5,129 nucleotides of DNA, taken from positions 1 through 5,129 of the forward strand of contig CAYRZF010000123.1 in NCBI GenBank assembly GCA_964428805.1, in the 5' to 3' direction. The notes under the pieces were generated by a model, which was given only the letters and a program-made list of their open reading frames with translations, searched no databases and had not been told where the DNA came from. Made by a program: the position numbers and the translations under genes. Shown here piece after piece: positions 1-5,129 of this stretch (position 1 is its first letter; each line of letters begins with the position of its first letter). Source of the DNA: CAYRZF01 sp964428805. GTDB taxonomy: Bacteria; Methylomirabilota; Methylomirabilia; Rokubacteriales; CSP1-6.

Positions 1-1
1 C

Positions 2-358
2 GGCGATCGACGCCGCCCTCAAGCCTCCGGCCCGCCGCAAGGCGCCGGCCCGCGCCTCCTGACAGCGGCCGGGGCCACGACCTTTGCCCTGACCGTCACG
101 AACCCTACGACCATCCTCTCCTTCGCGGCGATCTTCGCCGGGCTGGGTCTCGGAAGCGGCGCCGGCGGCTACGGCTCGGCGTCGATCATGGTCGTGGGCG
201 TCTTCCTGGGCTCGGCCTTCTGGTGGCTCCTGCTCAGCACCGGTGTCGGCTTCCTCCGCTCTGCTATCACGCCGGCCCATCTGCGCTGGGTGAATCGCGG
301 CGCCGCCGTCATCATCACGGCCTTCGGGCTCGGCGCCCTCCTGAGCCTGCTCGCCTGA
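2..358 (+). CDS. LysE-family amino-acid/metabolite exporter, C-terminal part (5' end outside window)
   Basis: An open frame of 118 codons runs from the window edge to TGA at 356-358. LysE-family proteins are small inner-membrane exporters of amino acids and related metabolites, usually about 200 residues with six membrane segments, so roughly the second half is present. The recognisable part begins near visible residue 24 and contains TFALTVTNPTTILSFAAIFAG, where the Thr-Asn-Pro (residues 33-35) is the conserved family motif. Hydrophobic segments lie at about residues 36-50, 60-86 and 99-117. The Pro/Gly/Arg-rich stretch before residue 20 would be the cytoplasmic loop usual at this place in the family. 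Another frame is also open over bases 3-59, but it does not continue into the conserved part. Substrate cannot be told from sequence. No good terminator follows; a weak GC hairpin (380-392) has no T-run. Confidence 0.85.
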   Translation, partial: GDRRRPQASGPPQGAGPRLLTAAGATTFALTVTNPTTILSFAAIFAGLGLGSGAGGYGSASIMVVGVFLGSAFWWLLLSTGVGFLRSAITPAHLRWVNRGAAVIITAFGLGALLSLLA

Positions 359-521
359 GCCGTCCGAGCCCTGACGACGCCCCTGTCCGGGGAGCAGGAT
401 CGCCGCAGGAGCCGGATCAGAGCCGGGCGGTCTCGCCTCCAAGGAGGGCTCCGGGGCCGGCGGCTCGACGACGCTGGGGTCTTTCAGGGGGTCCTGGATG
501 CCCGCTGCATGGGGCCGCGTG
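359..521. other. Spacer between exporter gene and solute-binding remnant; no supported gene
   Basis: This GC-rich stretch holds no coding region I can defend. A small hairpin (CCCC 380-383 with GGGG 389-392, 5-base loop) sits 22 bases after the exporter stop but lacks a T-run. The frame that becomes the solute-binding remnant stays open leftward through here, but its Gly/Ser-rich translation does not resemble that family. I infer that the ancestral gene boundary, or a deletion joint, lies near 522. Confidence 0.4.
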
Positions 522-779
522 ATGCGAACTGGCGTTAATGTTTTCTATGGGCCGAACTACCACAACCCTGACTTCGAACGGATGGTGGACGAGGCCCAGA
601 CCGTCATGGACCCCAAGAAGCGCCTGGAGCACTACCATCGGATCAACCGGTTCTGGGTCGAGGACGCGGCGGCGATGCCGCTCTATCAGCAGGTCGATCT
701 CTATGGGGTGACGAAGCGCATGGTCTGGAAGGCGCGCGGCGATGAACGCGTGAAGGGCTTCGACATGGCCGTGAAGTAG
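498..779 (+). pseudogene. ABC transporter substrate-binding protein, family 5 (SBP_bac_5), C-terminal remnant
   Basis: Family 5 solute-binding proteins are secreted, about 500-550 residue receptors for di/oligopeptides, nickel or similar ligands that deliver them to an ABC importer. Here only about 85 C-terminal residues remain. The family-like part starts near base 522 (TGVNVFYGPNYHNPDFERMV) and keeps the usual C-terminal layout: Asn-Pro-(E/D)-hydrophobic-(D/E)-x-hydrophobic-hydrophobic-(D/E)-x-A, then the 'MDPKKR' turn, a helix, 'AAAMPLYQQVDLYGV' and a closing Asp-x-x-Val-Lys. The first possible start, ATG at 498, has no clear Shine-Dalgarno, and there is no signal peptide or N-lobe. No permease or ATPase gene is nearby. 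The reading frame is intact to TAG at 777-779 and followed by a terminator, so the 3' end looks native while the 5' end has been lost. Either a deletion or an assembly joint would explain this. A short expressed protein from 498 cannot be excluded but would not bind ligand. Confidence 0.75.
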
Positions 780-805
780 GTAGCGGCGGGTCCAGCCAGG
801 AGGAC

Positions 806-842
806 GGGCGCCCCGGGGGACTCCCGCGGGCGCTTTCGTTTT
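806..842 (+). terminator. Intrinsic terminator after solute-binding remnant
   Basis: GCGCCC at 808-813 pairs with GGGCGC at 828-833. A further inner G/C pairing (about 816-818 with 823-825) sits beyond a small internal mismatch. TTTCGTTTT follows at once (834-842). It lies 27 bases after the stop codon at 777-779. This is the classical GC stem plus T-run layout and the best terminator in the window. Confidence 0.7.
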
Positions 843-981
843 GAGGTCACTCACGCCACGCGAAATCAATGGTAAACTTCATGCCGCGATATAAGGCGAG
901 AGACGCCGTGAGGAGGTGAGCCCGGCGACGCCTAGCGAGCCCACGGTGCGATGTCCATCCTGTCAGGCGGAAAACCCCCCC

Positions 982-1085
982 ACGCAGAAGTTCTGCGGGG
1001 AGTGTGGCGCTCGCCTGCCCGCTGCCTGCCCCGCCTGCGGCCACCCGAATCTCCCTACGCAGAAGTTCTGCGGCGAGTGCGGCGC
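982..1085 (+). repeat. Internal duplication of the zinc-ribbon coding unit (75-base period)
   Basis: Bases 982-1010 and 1057-1085 match at 27 of 29 positions, offset 75 bases (25 codons). Both encode TQKFCGECGA. The match at synonymous positions suggests that the second zinc ribbon arose by, or is kept alike through, recent tandem duplication or gene conversion. Confidence 0.8.
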
Positions 1086-2355
1086 CAAGCTCGGCGCCAC
1101 CGCTCAGCCGGCCACGGCCGCGCCCCCCCCTGCGCCGGCTCCCGCCGCCGAGGAAGAGACAGCCGCTCCATCCTCGCCCGGTCCCTCGGCCGCCTTCCGC
1201 GACGCCGCCCCCGTCACCTACACCCCGAAGCACCTGGCCGAGAAGATCCTCACCTCCAAGAGCGCCATGGAGGGGGAGCGAAAGAGCGTGACCGTGATGT
1301 TCGCCGACGTGTCCGGCTTCACGGCGATGTCAGAACGCCTGGACCCCGAGGAGGTCCACGCGATCATGGACCGCGCCTTCGAGGTCATCCTGGGCGCCGT
1401 CCACCGCTACGAGGGCACGATCAACCAGTTCCTGGGGGATGGTGTGATGGCGCTCTTCGGGGCGCCGATCGCTCTCGAGGACCATGCGCATGCCGCCCTG
1501 AGCGCGGGGCTGGCGATCCAGGAGGGTCTCGTGCCATTGCAGGAGGATGTGCGGCGTACCCACGGCGTGGAGTTCCGGATACGGATGGGTATCAACACGG
1601 GCCTCGTCGTCGTGGGCGCCATCGGCCGAGACCTCCGCATGGACTACACGGCGGTGGGCGACACCACGAACCTGGCCGCGCGCCTCCTCGGCATCGCCAA
1701 GCCGGGCCAGATCGTCGTCAGCAAGCGCACGCAGCACCTCAGGGAAGGGTTCTTCGTCTTCGAGGATCTGGGCGATTTCCAGGTCAAGGGCAAGACCGAG
1801 CCGGTCCGGGCATACGCCCTGGTGCGGGAGATCAAGGGCCGCACCCGGCTGGAGGTGTCGAAGGAGCGCGGGCTGACCCCGCTGGTCGGGCGCGATCAGG
1901 AGCTAAAGTCTCTCACCGGAATCCACCGCCGGGCCGCCGACGGCCAGGGCGCCATCGCGCTGCTCGTGGGCGACCCGGGGGTCGGCAAATCCCGTCTGCT
2001 CTACGAGTTCTTGCACCGGCTCGAGACGGAAGGAGTCCTCGAGCTGGAGACGACCTGTGCGTCCTATGGCCGCTCCATGGCGTACCGTCCGATCGTGGAG
2101 CTGCTGCGGCGCTACCTCGGCCTCTCCGACGGGATCAGCGGCGAGGAGATCCGGAGCCGCGTCGCCGAGCAACACCAGTTCCTCGGCCTGGAGGGAGAGG
2201 AGCGGTCCATCTTGCTCGCCCACTTCCTCGGCGTGTCCGCCCTGCCGGAATTTCTCAACCGCCTGTCCGGTCCCCAGTTGAAAGAGCGGACCCTGGGCGT
2301 GCTTCGCGACGTGCTCCTCCGAGCGAGCGAGCTGGCGCCGCTCATCCTCATCGTC

Positions 2356-2475
2356 CTTGAGGGCTGGCACCCGAACCTGATTCAGGGAGGGAAGCACCCA
2401 GTTCCGACGGCGCTAACTGATCGAGAACTCGGAGGCTTGCCCGGGAGCCGCATCTTGCGCAGCAGTTCCCACTGG
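2356..2475. other. Orphan stretch between truncated cyclase and barrel gene
   Basis: Between the last cyclase-like codon and the convergent barrel stop lie about 120 bases with no recognised coding content. Visible structure includes an 11-base palindrome CCTGATTCAGG (2376-2386), a CAGTT/AACTG inverted pair (2399-2403 and 2415-2419) and a GGCT/AGCC pair around CCCGGG (2434-2449). None has a T-run on either strand, so no intrinsic terminator can be named for either converging gene. This is the likely deletion or recombination joint that cut the cyclase. Confidence 0.4.
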
Positions 2476-3795
2476 TCAGAAGATCACCTGCACACGGAGG
2501 CCGATGTACCGCGTCTTCAGGATCCCGCTCGGTGATCCGCCGGTGAGGGGCCCCGAGCCGGCGAAACGATCGCGGTACGAGAGGGCGACGTTGAGCGGCA
2601 GCGGGAAACGCCCCGCTCTGTACAGCGGCAGCGTGGAGTAGTTCACGCGAACGATGTAAACCTGCTCGGTCGAGTCCGAATTCTTTTCGAGGAGCTGAGT
2701 CGGAAATCCCATGTGCCCCGAAATACGATCCTCGAGCTTGAAGCCGTATTTGTAGAGGCCCGAGAGTGACAGGCCGGACAACACCTGGTACAGGGCGGTG
2801 AACTCGAATTCGAACCTGTCCCCGAGATCCCTGTCGACTCGCTCTCGGTTCGTCGTGAGCGAGTTCGCGGCCGCCACTCGTACTGTTGCGCTGTCGGGCA
2901 GCACCCACTCATACCTGAAGGTGAAGTCCACAACGAGATCGCCGGGGGCGGCGATGGGGTCGCTCGCTCGAGTCGGCTTCTCTTTCCACAGGTTGCTCAG
3001 GATATAGTCGTTGTGCAAGCGGGCGAGGAGCCCATAGGCGCCTGAACTCCAGGCGACGTCCGACAGATCATCGGGATCGTCCTGCCGTCCGGTCGGGAAC
3101 CTCACCCCGCCGGTCGCGGCCAACCGCCAATCGTCGGTCCGTAAATACTGGTACTTGGCTCCGAGCACGATATCTCCCAAACCCTCCGCAGAAAAGTCTT
3201 GAACCCTCTTGAAGCCGAAGCCGCTGATTCCTGGGAGGCCCGGCCCCAGGACTTGCTGCACATCCTCTGTCGTGAACCGTCGCGTGTTTGGGCAAGCGAG
3301 AGGGAGGACGGCGGCACCTGAGCCACAGAGGGGGCCGGGCCCTGCTCCGGTCCTCAGCCCGACGTTCGCGCTCGACCCGGGTGCGGAATTCAGAGATGCC
3401 TTGACGTCGTTCCGTACCCAGTAGTATGGGACCTCGATGCCGGCGGTCAGTCTGTCGGTGATGCCGTACGCGAACGTGAAATTCAGAATGTCGTATGTGT
3501 ACTTGAACCGCACGAGGCTATCACCGATGCTCGCGCCGCCGGGAACGAACGGGTCCAATGGCCTGAGGAGCGGTAAGACGGAACTATCGAGGCGTCGATT
3601 GTTGAAGCCGGCTGCAAGATCTTCGGCGTTCCCATGCGGGCCCCACCGTTGTTCGATCGGGAAGAAGAAGAGATTCTCAAACGCCACACCGGATCTTCCT
3701 TTCGGGAGCACCAAGGCATCATCGGCACGAGCCACACCCGAGAAGAATAGCGAAGACAAGAGGACAATCGCACAGAGTCGAAGGAATGTTTTCAT
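2476..3795 (-). CDS. Outer-membrane beta-barrel protein, phenol-degradation MetA-pathway/transporter-like
   Basis: The 439-residue product starts with a signal peptide (MKT, hydrophobic 7-20, VARA then Asp25 as the likely cleavage point) and ends in IGLRVQVIF, an alternating strand with terminal Phe as expected for barrels inserted by the BAM machinery. Repeated amphipathic strands fill the rest, for example 'YGITDRLTAGIEVPYY' (110-125) and 'GLGDIVLGAKYQYL' (205-218) followed by 'GGVRFPTG' (229-236). These resemble the Phenol_MetA_deg family of putative outer-membrane channels. Cys157 and Cys168 could form a loop disulfide. ATG at 3795 has GGAGG (3805-3809) 9 bases upstream. It follows the PilZ gene by 40 bases on the same strand, so co-transcription is likely. 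Hand counts of two 60-base lines in this gene give 53% and 52% GC, against 65% in one cyclase line and 63% in one GYD line. The substrate is unknown; the family link is moderately sure, the barrel nature is sure. Confidence 0.8.
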   Translation of the reverse strand: MKTFLRLCAIVLLSSLFFSGVARADDALVLPKGRSGVAFENLFFFPIEQRWGPHGNAEDLAAGFNNRRLDSSVLPLLRPLDPFVPGGASIGDSLVRFKYTYDILNFTFAYGITDRLTAGIEVPYYWVRNDVKASLNSAPGSSANVGLRTGAGPGPLCGSGAAVLPLACPNTRRFTTEDVQQVLGPGLPGISGFGFKRVQDFSAEGLGDIVLGAKYQYLRTDDWRLAATGGVRFPTGRQDDPDDLSDVAWSSGAYGLLARLHNDYILSNLWKEKPTRASDPIAAPGDLVVDFTFRYEWVLPDSATVRVAAANSLTTNRERVDRDLGDRFEFEFTALYQVLSGLSLSGLYKYGFKLEDRISGHMGFPTQLLEKNSDSTEQVYIVRVNYSTLPLYRAGRFPLPLNVALSYRDRFAGSGPLTGGSPSGILKTRYIGLRVQVIF

Positions 3796-3835
3796 CCTCG
3801 TTAGCCTCCATCCGGCCGCAGCCTGAGCCGGGAGC

Positions 3836-4186
3836 TCAGCTCAGCGGCAGCGGATCCTTTGTCTCGATCCCCACCCCGCGATCGGTAATGTACCGCACCT
3901 CCCCCAGGGTTGGCAATCCGGTGTCACCGTCGGTGAGGATCTCAAGGCGATACGACTGCCCTGGCTTGAGGACCGTGGGCGGCACCATGCCGAGGCAGAG
4001 ACCGTACACGCTGGCATCGAGCACCGAGCCCACGTACGTTTCCTCACCGACCCACAGCCGAGCCTGCCAGGGCACCCGGCGCCTGGCATGCCGCCGCCGC
4101 TCCTCGGGCCGAACCGCCTCCTCCTCCGGGCCCGCCAGGACCCGGTACGCGCGCATCGGCGTCGCAACGTTGAGCGTAGGCAACAT
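3836..4186 (-). CDS. PilZ domain protein (probable c-di-GMP receptor)
   Basis: The 116-residue product carries both c-di-GMP binding signatures of the PilZ family: an Arg-rich RxxxR (residues 30-37, ERRRHARRR) and DxSxxG (Asp57, Ser59, Gly62, in VLDASVYGLCL). The domain runs from about 29 to 110 and ends with the usual GEVRYITDRGVGIE strand pair. It is a stand-alone cytosolic adaptor; such proteins change a partner's activity when they bind c-di-GMP. The frame is open up to 4366, but I choose ATG at 4186 because GGAGGG (4192-4197) sits 5 bases upstream and the extra 60 residues would be translated tandem repeat. Residue 11 (Met) is a less likely start. It is followed after 40 bases by the barrel gene, probably in one operon. 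Its upstream region and first six codons are duplicated at 4913-5030. Confidence 0.85.
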   Translation of the reverse strand: MLPTLNVATPMRAYRVLAGPEEEAVRPEERRRHARRRVPWQARLWVGEETYVGSVLDASVYGLCLGMVPPTVLKPGQSYRLEILTDGDTGLPTLGEVRYITDRGVGIETKDPLPLS

Positions 4187-4285
4187 CAGCGCCCTCCGGC
4201 GGCGGTCGCCCCGCCCGTGGCCCCCATCCCTGTGACATAAGGTGCCAGACTCGGACGCTGGGCTCCCCAGGAGCCGACGGCACAG
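4168..4285 (-). repeat. 118-base direct repeat, copy A (PilZ leader and first codons)
   Basis: This stretch matches 4913-5030 without gaps at 105 of 118 positions (13 mismatches, about 89%), offset exactly 745. Read on the minus strand it holds the upstream region, an AT-containing TTATGT block (4235-4240, identical in both copies, a weak -10 candidate with no good -35), the Shine-Dalgarno, the ATG and codons 1-6 (MLPTLN). Seven differences are transitions; a run of G/C swaps falls at 4241-4244. One change (4214) would break a possible GGCGG/CCGCC RNA stem without compensation, so I do not argue for a conserved RNA fold. Confidence 0.9.
4192..4197 (-). promoter_or_regulatory. Shine-Dalgarno of PilZ gene
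   Basis: GGAGGG, 5 bases before ATG at 4186, decides the start over the longer open frame beginning at 4366. The same motif with the same spacing is kept in the duplicated copy (4937-4942). Confidence 0.75.
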
Positions 4286-4333
4286 CCGCCCCAGGAGCCG
4301 ATGCCACAGCCGCCCCGGGAGCCGATGCCACAG
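4261..4333. repeat. 24-base tandem repeat, about 2.7-3 units
   Basis: Units begin at 4269, 4293 and 4317 (the last is 17 bases), with consensus AGGAGCCGAtGcCACAGCCG plus CCCC; an eroded partial unit precedes at 4261-4268. The first unit has GACGG where the others have GATGC. In one minus-strand frame it would encode an eight-residue repeat (WHRLLGRL-like), but that frame has no start signal and I regard it as non-coding. It lies directly upstream of the PilZ leader, and the other leader copy (ending near 5030) has only one unit. Confidence 0.85.
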
Positions 4334-4347
4334 TAAGTGCTTGGAGG

Positions 4348-4362
4348 GGGATTTCCAATCCC
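4348..4362. other. Perfect hairpin downstream of GYD gene
   Basis: GGGATT (4348-4353) and AATCCC (4357-4362) form a perfect 6-bp stem with a 3-base loop, 46 bases past the GYD stop on the minus strand. No T-run follows, so it could protect a 3' end or be a weak Rho-independent site. The function is unproven. Confidence 0.35.
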
Positions 4363-4408
4363 GCACCCCCGGAGGATATTTACAGCGATTTAACCGGCCG
4401 GTCTCTCG

Positions 4409-4744
4409 TCAGGACGCGCCCATCGGTTTGTAGCTACCCGCGATTTTCCCTGCCGCGGCGAAGATGTCTTTCGCCTCGGCCGTGGTAAAGGCCTGGGTCG
4501 TTACCGTGCCTTCTATGCCGCCGCCGCCCGTGGCGACGAATGACAGCATGCTCGCAGCTTTCGCGTCCGGCATTTCCGAGACGAGGATGAAATCATGTTG
4601 GCCAAGCGTGAAGTATAGAGAAAGCAGCTTTCCTCCCGCCTGCGCGCAAAGGCTCGCAATGACGGCTTGTCTGTCCTCCGGCTTTGCCAGCCCGCCCTTG
4701 ATATACTCGCGCGTGAAGCGCCCTTGCGTGATGAATGTTGGCAT
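4409..4744 (-). CDS. GYD domain protein
   Basis: The 111-residue product matches the GYD family, small single-domain proteins with a predicted ferredoxin-like alpha/beta fold and no settled function. Visible landmarks are the N-terminal strand MPTFITQGRFT, a helix rich in Ala (about 22-37), 'LSLYFTLGQHDFILVSEMPD' (41-60), where GQHD (48-51) replaces the name-giving Gly-Tyr-Asp, and 'TVTTQAFTTAEAKDIF' near the end. The frame is open to 4906, but ATG at 4744 is chosen because AGGAGG (4751-4756) lies 6 bases upstream after a run of six A, an excellent ribosome site. The length is slightly above the roughly 95-residue family norm owing to a C-terminal tail. It stands apart from the PilZ gene by 222 bases and has its own leader, which carries copy B of the direct repeat. 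Confidence 0.8.
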   Translation of the reverse strand: MPTFITQGRFTREYIKGGLAKPEDRQAVIASLCAQAGGKLLSLYFTLGQHDFILVSEMPDAKAASMLSFVATGGGGIEGTVTTQAFTTAEAKDIFAAAGKIAGSYKPMGAS

Positions 4745-4750
4745 GATGAA

Positions 4751-4756
4751 CCTCCT
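4751..4756 (-). promoter_or_regulatory. Shine-Dalgarno of GYD gene
   Basis: AGGAGG preceded by six A residues, 6 bases before ATG at 4744. It settles the start. A small hairpin (CTTGG 4765-4769 with CCAAG 4774-4778) lies just upstream in the leader and would leave this site exposed. Confidence 0.8.
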
Positions 4757-4761
4757 TTTTT

Positions 4762-4781
4762 GCGCTTGGCCCGCCAAGGGC
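4762..4781. other. Leader hairpin upstream of GYD gene
   Basis: CTTGG (4765-4769) pairs with CCAAG (4774-4778) around a 4-base loop, with two further outer pairs across one G-G mismatch. In the minus-strand transcript it is followed by A residues rather than U, so it is not an intrinsic terminator for that strand. On the plus strand the T-run precedes the stem. It may shape or insulate the ribosome site. Confidence 0.3.
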
Positions 4782-4871
4782 CAGACGCCTCGTGAGCTTA
4801 GCACGGCTGAGAGCGGTGAACCATCTAAGCCAGGATTTCCGATATGGACCCATTTTCTGCTCCCTCTTTTG

Positions 4872-4931
4872 CTACTGAGCGAGCCGCAGGCCCTCCAACC
4901 AACCATTCCACCCGTTGAGCGTAGCCAACAT
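4872..4931 (-). CDS. 19-codon leader mini-ORF created by the duplicated PilZ start
   Basis: Copy B of the direct repeat keeps the PilZ Shine-Dalgarno (GGAGGG, 4937-4942) and ATG (4929-4931), 5 bases apart. Translation gives MLATLN, matching PilZ MLPTLN, then unrelated sequence to TAG at 4872-4874. The shared part stops after codon six. The product has no recognisable domain and may be only a fossil start, though it could be translated in the leader of the GYD message, 127 bases before that gene. Confidence 0.35.
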   Translation of the reverse strand: MLATLNGWNGWLEGLRLAQ

Positions 4932-5030
4932 TAGCACCCTCCGGCGGCGGTCACCCCGTCCGTGGCCCCCGTCCCCGTGACATAACCTCCCAGACTCGGA
5001 CGCCGGCCGCCCCAGGAGCCGACGGCACAG
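4913..5030 (-). repeat. 118-base direct repeat, copy B (upstream of GYD gene)
   Basis: This is the second copy of the sequence at 4168-4285, same orientation, 13 mismatches, no indels. Matching ends sharply at base 4913 on one side and within a base or two of 5030-5032 on the other. TTATGT (minus strand, 4980-4985), the ribosome site and start codon are all kept. It places a PilZ-type upstream region about 170 bases before the GYD start. Confidence 0.9.
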
Positions 5031-5039
5031 CCCGCGGCG

Positions 5040-5059
5040 CCCGAGGGTCCTCCCTCGGG
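5040..5059. other. Strong 8-bp hairpin
   Basis: CCCGAGGG (5040-5047) pairs perfectly with CCCTCGGG (5052-5059) around the loop TCCT. There is no T-run on either strand. On the minus strand it lies about 10 bases after a possible stop at 5070-5072, so it might end a transcript from a gene beyond the right edge. Confidence 0.4.
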
Positions 5060-5129
5060 ACCTGCCTTGTCACAGCCCCAGCATCATCGAGACTCCATCA
5101 CGAGCGGGGGCGGCGCTAGAGCTTCGCCG

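Larger units (their letters stand above)
916..2535 (+). pseudogene. Double zinc ribbon - class III nucleotide cyclase - AAA ATPase protein, truncated at Walker B
   Basis: The 539-residue frame begins with two CxxC-x10-CxxC zinc ribbons (Cys 13/16/27/30 and 38/41/52/55), then an Ala/Pro linker (about 61-100). A class III cyclase domain follows (about 122-305): metal-binding Asp131 (FADVSGFT) and Asp175 (GDGVMALFG), transition-state Asn252 and Arg256 (GDTTNLAARL). The two base-selecting positions appear to be Gln171 and Thr245 rather than Lys/Asp, so nucleotide preference is unclear. An AAA module starts at 'LVGRDQEL' with Walker A GDPGVGKS (352-359). Homology ends at LILIV (476-480, base 2355); family members continue with an acidic Walker B and long helical repeats, to about 1000 residues or more. 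The last 59 residues look non-native. GTG at 916 overlaps AGGAGG (911-916), too close for normal use; GTG at 946 is the other in-frame choice and an in-frame TAA lies at 892-894. The cyclase domain may still work; the ATPase almost surely does not. Confidence 0.85.
4745..5129. other. Long non-genic region upstream of GYD gene
   Basis: Apart from the mini-ORF, this 385-base stretch holds the GYD ribosome site and hairpin, an unremarkable segment (about 4782-4871), direct-repeat copy B, an 8-bp hairpin (5040-5059) and about 70 bases up to the window edge. A 19-codon minus-strand frame from the edge to TGA at 5070-5072 could be the tail of a gene entering from the right, but it is too short to support. 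No convincing sigma-70 promoter was found. Confidence 0.5.

Noticed and set aside
464..538. Short plus-strand frame ending GPRDANWR before the solute-binding remnant
   Set aside because: Too short, without a start signal, and similar to no family I recognise.
417..869. Minus-strand 150-codon open frame opposite the solute-binding remnant
   Set aside because: It is a GC-driven shadow of the plus-strand frame, with low-complexity His/Arg/Pro composition and no ribosome site.
2361..2390. Possible tRNA T-arm or mobile-element end (GGTTCGGGTGCC on the minus strand)
   Set aside because: Arms do not pair as a tRNA, and no terminal inverted repeats or target duplications are visible.
4235..4256. 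Sigma-54 type promoter (TGGCAC on the minus strand near 4244-4249)
   Set aside because: The -12 element is missing, and the TGGCAC itself is not kept in the other copy of the leader.
4168..4285. c-di-GMP or other riboswitch in the PilZ leader
   Set aside because: No known aptamer consensus could be matched, and one of the copy differences breaks the best local stem without compensation.
3836..4366. Long form of the PilZ protein (176 residues) with an N-terminal WHRLLGRL-type repeat
   Set aside because: The extra 60 residues are the translated 24-base tandem repeat and leader, there is no fitting ribosome site, and a strong Shine-Dalgarno precedes ATG at 4186.
4409..4906. Long form of the GYD protein (165 residues)
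   Set aside because: AGGAGG six bases before ATG at 4744 and the family's N-terminus at MPTF fix the shorter start; the extension has no family similarity.
5070..5129. C-terminal tail of a minus-strand gene entering from the right edge
   Set aside because: Nineteen open codons in GC-rich DNA are expected by chance and show no family signal; only the nearby hairpin favours it.

Overview
The window looks like a GC-rich environmental Gram-negative bacterium. It has an outer-membrane beta-barrel with a signal peptide and C-terminal Phe, a zinc-ribbon/cyclase/AAA protein, a family 5 solute-binding protein remnant, and PilZ and GYD proteins. This mix is typical of soil and groundwater lineages such as Candidatus Rokubacteria/Methylomirabilota or Deltaproteobacteria-like groups. 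That placement rests on general familiarity, not on a marker gene.

Left half, plus strand. The window opens inside a LysE-family exporter (2-358, 5' end outside). About 160 bases later comes the C-terminal fifth of a family 5 ABC solute-binding protein (about 522-779) with no N-terminal part, so it is a remnant. A good intrinsic terminator follows it (806-842). Next is a class III nucleotide cyclase with two zinc ribbons and an AAA ATPase module (916-2535). Recognisable homology stops at about 2355, just where the Walker B motif should be, so this large signalling protein is truncated.

Right half, minus strand. Read right to left, the genes are a GYD-domain protein (4744-4409), a PilZ domain protein (4186-3836) and a 439-residue outer-membrane beta-barrel (3795-2476). 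PilZ and the barrel are 40 bases apart and look like one operon, suggesting that a c-di-GMP-responsive protein is made together with an outer-membrane protein. The cyclase and barrel genes converge and overlap by 60 bases, but only through the non-homologous tail of the truncated cyclase.

The most unusual feature is a 118-base direct repeat (4168-4285 and 4913-5030, offset exactly 745, 13 mismatches, no gaps). It carries the upstream region, Shine-Dalgarno and first six codons of the PilZ gene. The second copy lies upstream of the GYD gene, where the copied start now opens a 19-codon mini-ORF. The PilZ-side copy also has a roughly three-unit 24-base tandem repeat; the GYD-side copy has one unit. 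I see no RNA gene, CRISPR array, transposase or clear phage gene. I found no convincing new multi-gene system; the duplicated leader is the best lead.
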